The notes below the pieces were generated by a model. The model had not been told where the DNA came from. It ran no database searches and worked only from the letters and a program-made list of their open reading frames with translations. Position numbers and translations under genes: made by a program. From Aphelenchoides besseyi (lineage: Eukaryota; Nematoda; Chromadorea; Rhabditida; Aphelenchoididae), in the NCBI GenBank assembly GCA_024699855.1, contig JAMPIQ010000002.1, positions 806,001-870,000 on the forward strand: 64,000 nt of DNA, read 5' to 3'. This document shows positions 35,211 through 46,992 of the stretch, one piece after another; position 1 is the first letter of the stretch; each line of letters starts with the position of its first letter.

Positions 35211-38200
35211 ATGAGTTCGACAACGTCAGAGACGCCGTCGATTGGCGCGGCGAATACCAAAATGGGATACACGTCGTTGTTGACGTTCGTGATCTTGACG
35301 TTAGCGTGGATCGTCGGCTTCTCGTCGCGGCTCTTCGCGATCGTGCGCTTTGAATCGATCATCCACGAGGTTTGTTGCTTCTCTTCATTAGCCTTCTGAT
35401 CTTCTCGTTTTTTCAGTTCGATCCATGGTAAGTCTGAGAGAAGAGTAGGGAGCTTGTTTCTATGGCCGCGAAGATTCCAAGAGAACTCGGGGATCTGTAC
35501 TCGACTTCTAGACGTCCATTTTCAGGTTCAACTACCGATCCACGGCCTACATGGTCGAGAATGGCTTCTACGATTTTCTGAATTGGTTTGACGAGCGCGC
35601 TTGGTATCCGTTGGGTCGAATTGTTGGTGGAACGGTTGGTTTTTAGTTCTTTGATTTTCTTTTGATTTCGGACTTTAGGTTTATCCCGGTTTGATGGTGA
35701 CCAGTGGTGCAATTCACGCAGTGTTGTCGGCAATCAATTTTCCCGTCCACATTCGTGATATCTGCGTCTTTCTGGCTCCCGTCTTCAGTGGTTTAACGGC
35801 AATTGCCACATACTTGCTAACCAAAGAGCTGTGGTCTTCTGGAGCGGGTCTTTTCGCCGCCTGTTTCATCGCAATTGCTCCCGGATACACCAGTCGATCC
35901 GTAGCTGGTTCTTACGATAACGAAGGCATTGCAATCTTTGCGCTTCAGGTTAGTTGGACATTTTGAATCGTTCAATCGGTAATTTCAGTTCACATACTTC
36001 CTGTGGTTGCGATCGGTTCGCACGGGATCAATTTCGTGGTCGGTGGCAACGGCATTATCGTATTTCTACATGGTGGCGGCGTGGGGTGGATATGTGGCAA
36101 GTCATTTCAACACCTTTTACATCATTACTGCACCTCATTTTTCCTTATTTTTCAATATTCTATCATTCTCTCACTATTCGGCCTTCAAAATCGGGTTTAT
36201 AAAAACAATAGGAGTTACAACAACAGTTGGAATAGTTTAAAGGAGCTTATTCTTATGAACACAATCGAAGAGAATTCGAAGCGACAACTCATGAGCTTCG
36301 TTAATTGTCCAATTCTTCAAAACTTTGCACATTGGAAGTTGTCTATTACGCAAATATGTTTCAACATTTTCATCTTTTTTCCATTCTTTGCCAATTCTGA
36401 AAACAAGTCTCTTTACTTATTGAATTCTATCAAACTTCCTTTTCGAAATAATTAGAAAATGTTCCAAAAAATTTGCGGCTTCTTCTGTAAGTCCGTCAAT
36501 AATAACGAAAGGCTCAAAGTTCTCGTTACTCTCGGTTGTCCATTGAGAAGTTAAGTGTCTTCGATGGCGTTCATTCCAGACTTCGGACATACCGATGTAG
36601 ACAAATCTTTCTTCAAAACTGCTGCCGGGTTTTCGCAACCAAAAGTACATAGTGAAAGATCCTAAGAAAAGCGAATATAGTCGATGAGAACAGTAAGAAA
36701 GTTTTGCACAACAGTCATTCGTCTTTTCGTAATTCAAATTCAAACCACAACTTTTGTTTGTGCAAAACGTTTCTTCCTTTTCAACACACATTTTGAAACT
36801 ATCAAACTTCCCTTTTCCTGGAAATAACTTCTTGAGCTGTTTGATACGATCCTTCGATCTGTTGCTCAATTTCGACTCCTTTTGATATTCAGCCGCAATT
36901 TTTGCCATCAAATTGCAAAGGCCAAATTCTTTTGGATAAAACGAATGGAATTTCGGACATCCAAGTGTAGCACCACTGTTTGAGAATTTGCTATACAATC
37001 ACTCATTGGATATGTGGGCTACTCAATCTACTTACTTCCGATGCATTGCAAGTGTTTCCGCTAAATTTGTACCAAAACCACAACGAACACAGAAATACTG
37101 ATCTGTAGTTGCTCGTCTCTCTGGTTTCCCTTTGATTGCAGCATCGTACTTTTCGAACTCTTTCGGATGGTATCGTTCAATGTGAAATATGCGATTGGTG
37201 TTGCAAATATTTGGATGATTCTTGCACTTCGAACGTTTTCATTTGTACCAACTGTGTCCGGTAGAATCAAACGTTCCAGTCTTCTCGAAGAACTCATTGT
37301 AGAGTTTCAACTCCATGTCTTTCTCTCCTGAATAGAAACCCTGTTTCATGAGTATTCAATTCTTACTATTCTCCTGCTGATTAACACCGAGAATCGAAAA
37401 TTGCAACCTTTTCTTGGAACAGCAGATTCATCGACTCAAAACGAAGAAACCGGATTGCCATCATCTTTCCAAAAAGAAATCGGCGCAAAATGGGATCCGC
37501 TAAACCGTGAGGAAATTTTTACACGAAAAGCACTCTCTCTTGCCCTCTATCTCACGCTGTATCTCATTCGTCAGGCCTTTCTAATTTAAATGTCTGATCG
37601 TCTTGTCTATTCTCTGTACTTTTTTGTTTTTCCTTCAAATCGTCTCTTTACTTGATCTTATTTCATTCTCGATGTTAGGACGTTACTAATCGTTTTATTT
37701 TTCGTTCATAACTAATCTTCTGGCCCTCCATTCGTTGACCTTGATTCTGTTGGGCCGCTACTCGAATCGCCTCTACATCGCATTTACGGTCTTCTACTGC
37801 ATCGGTCAATTGCTCGCCATGCAAATTCCATTCGTTGGCTATCAACCGGTTGGTACATCCGAGCACATGAGCGCATTCGGAGTCTTCGGTTTACTTCAAG
37901 TGAGTTTTCAGTCCCGGGATTTTTACTAGTCGGTTATTTAGATCGTGGGAGCTCTTCGATATATGCGAGATCGAATCACGAAGAAACAATTTTACGTTCT
38001 TTTCGTATCGGCTGTTGCAGCAACTTTTATCGGCGGTCTTCTCTTGATTACCGCATTGACGTGGGCAGGTAAAAGAAGGCTTTTTCAGTTCAGTATCTAG
38101 TAATCTTTAGGTTACATCCAACCATGGACTGGACGTTTTTATTCGTTGTGGGATACCGGATACGCGAAGATCCATATTCCGATCATTGCGTCCGTCTCCG

Positions 38201-39657
38201 AACATCAACCAACCACGTGGCTTTCGTTCTTCTTCGACTTGCACATCACTGTTGCCGTCTTTCCGGCCGGTTTGTGGATTTGTGTTCAAAACATCAACGA
38301 CGCTCGAATTTTCGGTTTGTTATAATTCGAGTTTACGAATCCGTTTCTATTTTTTTAGTGATTCTCTACGCAGTGACGGCCGCTTATTTCGCCGGTGTAA
38401 TGGTTCGTTTGATGCTGACATTCACACCTGTTGTTTGTGTTCTTGCCGGAATCGCATTCTCATGCATGTAAGCGAAGCATCTTAAGCGTTGAAATGGAAC
38501 AAATTTTCAGTTTCGAAAAGTTCATGGTCGATGAAGCGAAACGCGACGAAACGGCCACACGTGAAGAACGTCGATTGTACGACAAAGCGACAAACAAGAA
38601 GGTGACACGTGTCAGCGGTGGTGCGGCCGGTGAAGTCGAAGACGTGGGTTTGAATACGCGAACGTTCATTTCGTTGGCGTTGATGTTCGTTCTGTTGATG
38701 TACGTCGCTCATTGCACGTAAGTTTAATGCTTCAAAGACTCTTAATCGACTTTGCAGATACGTCACTTCGAACGCCTACTCGCATCCATCAGTTGTCTTA
38801 CAATCGCACACCAACGATGGCTCACGAGTGATTATGGACGATTTTCGCGAAGCTTACTATTGGCTTCGACAGAACACCGCCGACGATGCACGGGTGATGT
38901 CGTGGTGGGACTACGGGTATCAGATTGCGGGAATGGCGAATCGTACAACACTTGTCGACAACAACACGTGGAACAATTCGCATATTGCAATGGTCGGAAT
39001 GGCAATGAGCTCCAACGAATCGTTTGCGTATGAGATTATGAAGTCTCTTGACGTCGACTATGTGCTTGTGATTTTTGGCGGTGTGATCGGTTATTCGGGC
39101 GACGATATCAATAAATTTCTGTGGATGGTGCGAATTGCTGAAGGCGAACATCCGAAGATCATTCGCGTAAGTATCGTTTTTTACCAGTACCTTCAAGTAT
39201 ATTTTTAGGAAGGTGACTACTTCACAGAATCTGGCGAGTACTCGGTTGGTGCACAAGCCTCGAAAACGATGACCGATTCTATAATGTATCGTATGAGTTA
39301 CCATCGCTTCGGTGAAGTCCGAGTACGTCTAAACAAATAACATCTTCTTATACTCTACTCTTGCAGATGGGATACAATCAACCTGGTGGTTTCGATCGAA
39401 CTCGTGGCTATGCAATCGGGCTCAAAGATTTCGATTTGCACCACTTGGAAGAAGCGTACACATCCGAGAATTGGTTGGTGCGCATCTTTCGCGTTGTCGA
39501 CGGCAACAATCGTCCACAAATCAAGTACGCGGATCGTCAAGTCAAGAGCGGAAAGTCGCGGTTGAATAGCAAAAAAGTGAGTTTTCATTACAAGTCTGAA
39601 ACCGAATGCTCGTATTTTCAGAGTGGAAAGAACAAGAAAGGAGTTCTTAAGTCGTAA
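35211..39657 (+). CDS. stt-3: STT3, catalytic subunit of oligosaccharyltransferase
   Basis: Transfers the preassembled glycan to Asn in N-X-S/T sequons in the ER lumen. Fourteen exons total 2268 nt, 755 residues, in frame throughout. The N-terminal membrane part contains [20 protein letters not shown], with the metal-site Asp in FDPW encoded by an 11-nt exon (35417-35427). Further landmarks are [16 protein letters not shown], the [10 protein letters not shown] loop and the WWDYGYQI signature (about residue 548), followed by [11 protein letters not shown]. The C-terminus is basic ([11 protein letters not shown]). Exon 5 ends at 36096 and exon 6 starts at 37705; the 1608-nt intron between them has a GC donor, no AG at its end, and contains a minus-strand gene. 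The ATG follows a short possible UTR intron. Confidence 0.93.
36417..37316 (-). CDS. BED-like zinc finger plus GIY-YIG-like nuclease gene nested in an STT3 intron
   Basis: Exons 37316-37036 and 36990-36417, joined across a 45-nt GT-AG intron, give 285 codons. The N-terminal segment ([12 protein letters not shown], then [20 protein letters not shown]) resembles a BED-type DNA-binding finger; a TGA stands at codon 26 where the spacing predicts the first Cys. A second Cys/His cluster follows (YFCVRCGF). The C-terminal ~75 residues read MYFWLRKP, then [18 protein letters not shown], then [15 protein letters not shown]. This fits the GIY-YIG order: hydrophobic strand, YIG, conserved Arg, His and a late Glu. 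The single TGA, which could be decay, an assembly error or a wrong start, is why confidence is limited. A mobile or domesticated origin is inferred. Confidence 0.6.
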
Positions 39658-40945
39658 ATCAAAATGCAGTTAAACTAAGTCAGAAGTTAAGTTTTTGTTA
39701 ATTTAATAAGTTATTTCGATAATAAAAGATTAATTTTGCTGTTATGATAGTTGACTTTGTTTGTTAACGTTCTTTGAGATAAACGACTTGAAGAGGTTAT
39801 TCGATTGTTCTTTGGAGATCAGACATAACATCAATGATGAGGTCTTTATTTGACAAATACACATTAAAAGCCCAGTTAGAGGCACATTCAGAACTTGTCA
39901 AATAAAGGTGATGTTGAACGTTCGTGATCGAAGTTTTAGAGTTTGGGCAAACTTCTTGTCATTAAACTAAAGGCAACGATATTGCATTTTTGTCGTTTTC
40001 TATGGCCGAAACAATCTTTTGATAATCGGTTGTTCTAAATGAAAAGTTTCTAATTCTAAACCATTCTACCCAAACAACATTTTCTATTCGTCGTAGACCT
40101 TATAGGGAAGGAATTTTGGACTGAACTTCGCATAGATTTCTCGAATAGAAGATTCCGTTGGTAATTAAAATATCTCACAAGCTACGTATGATAAAGAAGT
40201 TACGTCGCGTTTAACTGCTAGTCAGTTAAGTTATAACTTAACAGGAGTGTGGTTTACTTGTTTTCCGCCACACCACGTAGTCTAGTGGTTCTCCAAGACA
40301 ATTAGTTCTTACTTCCGGCTATTTACGTGTTTTAGTTTTTAATAATTACATTTCCGTTATGTAAAGATTTCCGTTCTTGATACATTCGAGACCCTTTTCT
40401 GCCGATCAGATTGTTGATTATTCGTAGTTTTTGTCTAGTAAAAAGTTGTCTTTATTCTTCTCTCGATCTATCTCAAGGAATGCGTCCAGAAGAAGAACAA
40501 TGTTCAGTGTTTTAAGAACATCGATTCTTATCGCTGTTTTATTGAAGAACGTTTTGATTTGATAGCAACTATAAAACCTAAATAATTGTTTTAGAAAGGT
40601 GAAGTTGTTGTTTGATTATTGAATTGTAACGGATATTATTCCAATGCTTCTATAAAATAATTACATTCATTACGCAATCATTTAAACGCTGTTGAGAAAC
40701 AAGTTCATGGCATTCAATGAGCATGGTCTTTTTGGCAATTGATTGGCAATTAATTGGTATTATATTTGCATTCTATGCAAAGCCTCAAGGCACGATCATC
40801 TAAATTTTTTCGCATTTATTTAAATAAAAAGTGAAAGAAAAAGCGTCAGACTAAAACCGCTTTATGCCGATCGAGTGGTCGATGTCTCAACGGCTTTTTG
40901 CCGGTAAAATGAGCAGTGAACACTGCTGTTACTCCACCCCAAGCC
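39658..40945. other. AT-rich intergenic region
   Basis: No gene. A short hairpin with 13-bp arms (CTTTATTTGACAA near 39845 and its complement near 39896) lies downstream of STT3; it could be a terminator-like or chance structure. Confidence 0.35.
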
Positions 40946-40949
40946 GTTG

Positions 40950-41190
40950 ACAACGAGAGCAGAGAGAGATCGTTTGAGTGCAGTAGGGAGACGAACGAGC
41001 AGAAAGTGTTCGCGAGAAAGCGTCCTACCCGTCGGTCTAGTTGCAGTTCGAGAGCAAATGAGCGGACCGGGAGTTGAGATCGTCGGTTTATTAACCCAAG
41101 TTTGAGGTTAGTATAAGAGTTCAAGCTCGGCTTTTGCTGTGGCTGAACACCGAATACAAATTTTGGAACGTTCGACCTTCAACGGTTGAG
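40950..41190 (+). repeat. 230-bp dispersed repeat, copy 2 (solo-LTR-like)
   Basis: Very close to copies at 26336-26560 (inverted) and 52855-53115. Includes the GTATAAGAG box and CACATAAAG near 41195. Here the similarity stops at the end of the repeat, unlike the other two copies whose flanks also match, so this copy marks the boundaries of the mobile unit. Confidence 0.6.
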
Positions 41191-41957
41191 CACATAAAGA
41201 ACTGGGGTTGAAAAATACGTGTGTTGATAACAAGTTTTGCCCGGAAAGAGCGATAAGTTACTTCAGCGTTGTGTGTTGCCTTGAAAACGATTTCAACTTC
41301 TCATTCAACACATAAGATTCGTCGAAATAAGTAGGCCATTTTGTTGCGAATCAAGTGACTAAAAAGCACTATCGAGAAGCAATCATAGGGCAGTTACTGA
41401 CGTAGAGATTCCAGTTAATCGGCTAAAACAAAATATTTTTGTTTACACCAAAAATCTGTTTGCGTTGAGCGTAAGAAGTGACTCGCGAAGTCGAAAGGCG
41501 CGAAATTTCGTTTGCGTCGCGTCTTCCTTTGCTTTGCCGTAGGTCGACGCAGATCGTTTTCACTTTGGTCGGAAATTTCTCTTTCGAAATCACTTTCCCA
41601 ATTCGAATCCAAGGCGGAGATTCGTAGAAGTTTGAGCGTCCGAGAACTTGCGTTCTTCTCTTCGACCTTCCGCACGCTCCGAAAACATCGTGAATTCGCG
41701 TTTTAATCCAAAACATTTTCTGGTAATTGAAATTTCACTCCACGTTTTGCTTGAAAGCAAACTCCCGATCTTGCCACCAAAAGAAGTTCCATTGGAAACC
41801 AACGCGAATTCCCGGTCATCAGAATTCCCGTTTCTACTGATTTCCCGATTAAACCGAACTCGATCGAGCCTCAAATTCTGTGGGATTTACGACCGTAGAA
41901 TCTTATCATATTGCGTGTCTTAAAGACGTTCATCACGACCTAACGTTTTGGGTTTCA
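41191..41957. other. Upstream region of the PARP-like gene
   Basis: Several overlapping minus frames rich in Arg, Ser and Phe but without exon structure. No promoter element identified. It ends with the acceptor (gtttcag, 41958) that precedes the PARP-like start by ten nt. Confidence 0.3.
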
Positions 41958-41967
41958 GATCGCAAAA

Positions 41968-44592
41968 ATGCCGAAAGTCAAAAGCGAATCAACGTCGAAG
42001 ACCAGAAAAACCAAGGAGCCAAAACGCGAGACGTCGGAAGAGGAGGACGAGGCAGGAACGTCCAAAAAAGAGAAACTGGGACTACCGTATGCAGCGTAAG
42101 TTCCGATCGTTTCCCTTTCATTCTTTTCCTTCATATTTTCAGCGCCTACGCGACGTCCAATCGCTCCGCATGCAAATCGTGCAAAGAAAAAATCGACAAA
42201 GACGTTCTGCGCATGTGTACGTTGAACGCTCTTCTGCACCTAAAACGACACGTTTCTTTTCAGCCGCACGAACGCCGTCACGTTACTTCGAAGGTCTTCA
42301 GGACAATTGGGTTTGCGCAGAAGAACGCAGAAACAATTCTAACCTAATGGATTTCAGTTTCATTTCGACTGTTTTTGGAGCGGTCGTGCCCGACGTGGAA
42401 TCACCAATTCAGTGTGTACGAAAACAAAGAAAACAATTCGAATTTTTTCAGGTGATCTCCGGCTTTGACTCACTTAAATGGGACGATCAAGAGCTGATTC
42501 GTGAGTTGCTCTTCAGATCATAAAAAATATCTTAACTTTTAGGCGATCGACTTCGGAATCTAGAAAGTAAGTTTTCGGAACTTCCAACGGTTCTCCAGAG
42601 TCCAAACATTCTGTTCTTGAGACTAATAGATACATGAATTAAATCCAAGGTACCTTGGGGCTTTCCAAAGCTCCTTAAAAACCCTTTTTTCCTGATCATC
42701 TTTCAAATTCTGTCAGATTGAACATATTCAGCGACCTTCAGACATCGATTTCCATTGCAGATACGGCCGAAGACTTTGGACTTCCGAAATCGCTGACCGT
42801 CAAGGCGGAATACGCGAAAACCGGAAAGTGAGTTTGAAGGCTCTGGAAATCGAACTCTCGTTTCAGAAGCAAATGTCACACGTGCAAGAAGACGATTGAA
42901 AACGAAAGTCTGCGTCTTCATTTCCGTGCCGCTTATCATCATCCCGAGTGTGTGAAGACTCACAGCGAATTCAACAAAACTGCCGACCAGTGAGTTTAAA
43001 CCTGCGGATTCAAATTGCCGTTTAGAATCGATGGTTACGACAAATTGAACGACGAAGACAAAAAAATTTTGGACGCGTTGTTCACTGGTGTGTCGGACGA
43101 ACAAATCGCGTAAGTTCTATCATTACTGAAGGTGCTCATCGACGGTTTAGAGAGCGTAAACGTAAACACGAAAAAGAACAGGAAGAATTGATGGCGAAAC
43201 GTCAAAAGTTCGTCGACTCGGATGAGCATCTCGAGAAGCTGAAGGTTCGTTTTTCCGTTTGATTCGTTTTAATTGTGCGTTAGGAACAAGCCAAAAAGCT
43301 CGAGTCCGTTGCGGAAGTCGTCAACGGCATGGGACTTTCGAAAGAGAAACTGGAGATGCTGGTCACGAAGAATGGCGGTCATTTGAGTTCTCGTGCAACG
43401 AAGTCGAAGTGTGTGGACTTGCTGGTGAGTAATTGGAAGGAGTCTGCACGTCGACGTCTGATCTCTAGGTTGATATTCTGGTCTTCGGAGCCTTTTTGGG
43501 TTGTCCGAATTGCCATTCAAAGATCTACTACAGGTCTGTTAATTTTTCTTATCAGCAATGATTGGTTTCTCGACTTTCAGTGAAACAAACCACGCTTACA
43601 AGTGCACGACCGATGGCTGCGAATTTTCGGATCGTCATCCGGAACGTGAATCGTTTCGTCTTCCGAACGAAATTCGTGGCGACGAGAACTTTGCACCACT
43701 GACCGAATACGAAGATCAGAAGGCAGATGGAGAATCTTCAACGATTTTAATTGATTGATTGATTTTAGGAGCGTCCACAACGCATCTATTCGCGTGCCAT
43801 CGAAGAAGGTGTTGGCAAAGATCAATTGGTTGGAGTGCCTGGTTTGGTCGATTTGACTGATGGTAAGAGGCGGGAGTTAACAGGAGGGTTGACGGGATAA
43901 TATTCCGCATTGGAAGTTGTTCTCTGAATAATCCATCATCACGTATCTAAATTAACTGCAGATGCTCGAAACAAGATCGTGGCTAAAATGGAGAAAATGA
44001 AGAAGAAAAAAGCGATCGTCAAAGACGGATTGGTCGTCGACTGTCAGTTCGACAAACACGAGTTGTGTCACGTTTATCGCGACGAGGATGGTGAGTTGGG
44101 TTTCTTCGAGATCATTCTCGTTGGTTCTAGGCAATCCGTGGCAATGTCTGTTGAATGTGATAGACGATAAAGAAGGCAAACGCAATTACGTGAAATTGCA
44201 ATTGATCGTTCTGGACGCGAATCCCGACTTGTGAGTTCCTTCGTGAGCAATTATCTTATCGAATTTCAGGGTCTATTTGTGTCGTGCGTGGGGTCGTTTG
44301 GATAAAACTTTTGCGACTCATACAATCAAACTATTTGACTCGAAATTGGAGGAAGCAAAAAACGAGTTCGAAAAGTGCGTTGTATTTTTCGTAACATCTC
44401 AATTTTACGCGTCCTTTCAGGATCTACAAATCCAAGACGGGCAACGAATGGGAAGATCGAAGCAACTACGACAATTCAAACGCCAAGTGCAAACTCATCG
44501 ACTGGTCGGGACCATTGGTGGACGTCTTCGGAACGTTGGATCCGAAGATGCAAAAGAACTTGGAAGACGGCGACGAGGTTTCAATGATTTAA
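41968..44592 (+). CDS. PARP1-like DNA-break sensor lacking the catalytic domain
   Basis: About 560 residues over 14 or more exons, introns mostly 40-50 nt. MPKVKSESTSKTRKTKEPKR is a basic leader. Zn1: CKSC...HFDC (about residues 45-105). Zn2: CHTC...HPEC (about 150-180). A PADR1/Zn3 part follows with VFGAFLGCPNCHSKIY and YKCTTDGCEFSDRHP, then a WGR domain (NPWQCLLNVIDDKEG, then VYLCRAWGRLDKTF). The chain ends LEDGDEVSMI and TAA. PARP1 normally continues into a helical subdomain and an ADP-ribosyltransferase domain; neither appears here or downstream, and no BRCT region is seen. The intron 43723-43768 has a GC donor. DNA-break binding without PAR synthesis is inferred. Confidence 0.85.
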
Positions 44593-45234
44593 ATGTAAAT
44601 TCTTTTTTGTTCTTCTTCTCTTCACACTCACTGGTATGCTGTTAACTTTAAATTATTCTCTCAACTAACCCACAATTTCTATTTCCCAATTGTAATATTC
44701 TTTAAACTGCAATCTCTTTTTTTGTTAAAATCGTTGAAATAAATCAGAGGCATTCAATGCTAAGTGGTCGATGAGTTGGATCATAATTGTAAGATACCTA
44801 TTTGACTTGATTCCCTATCAGTAGTCTCGAAAGTGATGAGTGGCTATCTAATACTCATTGAAAGATCTCGATTTATCTATAAGGTCTTTTCATATAACAA
44901 TTTTTATTAAAAACCAATTGTTAGATCTTGAGTTTAAACGGAGCTACCACAATGGCCGATACTAAGAGTTTAATGGCAGTTTACTTGTGAACCAACTGCT
45001 GGATTGCGGATTGGACTTTGAGTATCGTCGCGTTGATGTCCAAATGTAATTTCCCAACGAATCGACTTTTCTGAAATAATTAAGATTATTGAAGAGATAC
45101 GAATGAGCATACCGGAATTGGAGTCTGCTAAACTTATGTTTGTATTCCCACCAATCCAGCTTTTGATTTATAGTTTGGAAACTAACAAGGAGAGGTCATG
45201 AGATGTTTGCGCTACTTTTGGCAGAATTATAGAC
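44593..45234. other. Intergenic, nothing recognised
   Basis: AT-rich. No exon with ADP-ribosyltransferase motifs was found here on either strand. Confidence 0.4.
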
Positions 45235-45944
45235 CAATCGACGCGTCTCGATGAGCTGAGCATTACTGTATAAGTCCTTTTTCCCATGAGCAGAATTGGC
45301 CGAGATTTTGGCCAAAAACCAAAAACACTAAAACTGATAAAATCGTAGTATCGATTATGCTGATTATCGTGGTGAAGTCCGTTTATTTTTATCTCACTTC
45401 ATTATGGAGATATTGGCCGTTTTATTTGGCCAACATTCGTTCCGGCTTATGGTTCGCTAATCTCCCCTCGGAAGCGTGAGCTGCAATAGTCGAGTGAGCA
45501 AGTGATGGGCTTGCGAACTCTTTTGGAGGCGTGAGTTCGATTCTGTTGTCGAATGCAACTTGCTGTCTCGTATCCACAAAGCAAAAAAAAAGAATGGATA
45601 GTAGGTGCCTACAAAGAATTAAATCGACTTTTTTCTCACTGTTTGGAGTCGTTTTGGTAGAACGCAGCACTTGAAAGTTACGATCATAAGAATCGAACTC
45701 ACAACCTCCAAGAGAGGACCAGCGGACCATAAGCCGGAACGAATGTTGGCCAAATAAAACGGCCAATATCTCCATAATGAAGTGAGATAAAAATAAACGG
45801 ACTTCACCACGATAATCAGCATAATCGATACTACGATTTTATCAGTTTTAGTGTTTTTGGTTTTTGGCCAAAATCTCGGCCAATTCTGCTCATGGGAAAA
45901 AGGACTTATACAGTAATGCTCAGCTCATCGAGACGCGTCGATTG
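45235..45944. mobile_element. Foldback element 1 with two convergent tRNA-like modules
   Basis: Inverted arms of 224 nt (45235-45458 and 45721-45944) match almost base for base, beginning CAATCGACGCGTCTCGATGA. The 262-nt loop contains two tRNA-like modules pointing towards each other. On plus, an A-box-like TAGTCGAGTGAGCAAG (45488) and B-box GTGAGTTCGATTCT (45531). On minus, B-box GTGAGTTCGATTCT (45702-45689) preceded by TATGGTCCGCTGG. The loop is homologous to that of foldback element 2, including the CTACCAAAACGAC body. No clear target duplication was found. The modules lack a complete tRNA cloverleaf, so they are treated as Pol III-type promoter heads, not tRNA genes. Confidence 0.8.
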
Positions 45945-46323
45945 ATACTAACGACGTCTAATTACCGCGGGATTCAATGACAAGCACTCCTTGACCGCTA
46001 GAGACGATCAAACGAAGAATCGATTTATTGGGATAAGCGTCGTTTCAACGACTTTGTCTGGACTTTTATATGGCGGCTTCTTGGACTGGAATGTGCATTA
46101 GTGAAGGCGTTAATGTAGTCGCCCATTCTTTTCTCCGTGATTTCACGGACACTCCTTGTAAGTTCATGCATTTTATTTCATAACAAAAGAAGACAATTCC
46201 ATCATAAGGTTGCAATCATAAACGCAACGAGTATTTGGATCAAATCACAAATTTCCGTCGACAGCGCTGAAAAAACTAGTTCAAGTGCTAGGCAACGATC
46301 AATACTTAGGTTATTAGATGATT

Positions 46324-46741
46324 TTATGACATTAGTCGACTCTGCATAGTCGTTGGTTCTTCGGTAGTTGGCTGTGTATAGACTGCTGCAGAGTATTCCG
46401 CTCCTTCATCGTCATTAGCGTCCTAAAAATTCCATGTGGCCAAATTTTATACTTACATAAACATTAACTTGTACTTTAGCACCCACTGGAGGACCTTCAA
46501 CGCGAATTTTAGACCAAATCCAATCGTCGGGAAGTTCGTTAACCACGCCGCCGCAAACAACACTTAAACCTCTATCAAGATTGCCGATCATCACATTACT
46601 ATTGACAATTAGAAGAGTACAATGAATAAACGACGAACAGCTCGCGTTGTCCTCTAAAAACACAAAGACAATGAAAAAGAACGAGAAACCAAACCATTTT
46701 TTGTGGTCCACTTGGCGTACTCGTTGTTTGTACAATAACAA
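46324..46741 (-). CDS. Small hypothetical protein, probably secreted
   Basis: Two exons joined across GTAAGT..TTTTTAG near 46456-46425. The frame shows a hydrophobic N-terminal stretch (WFGFSFFFIVFVFL), then VMIGNLDRGLSVVCGGVVNE, DDWIWSKIRVEGPPVGAK, and an acidic Thr-rich tail (DANDDEGAEYSAAVYTQPTT) to the stop at 46324. The true start is uncertain because an acceptor-like tttttag lies within the hydrophobic part. No family recognised. Confidence 0.45.
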
Positions 46742-46992
46742 CTAAACAATTTTGAGGCACATTTGGAAGGAAAATCGATCAACAAACGGTTTGCGAGCAA
46801 CAGAAGGAGGCGGACCTTTCCTTTCGGTCTGCAGGATTGGCTATTTGGGTGTTTTCTTCGCGTCCGACGCAACACAACAGCAAAATAAAGTACTCGACTT
46901 CTAGGCAATGAAATCGGTTTTGATCTTCTAATCAGAAATTCGACAGAGTCAGGTATAACCGAAACCGTTTATTCAAATGCAAAAGACGACGT

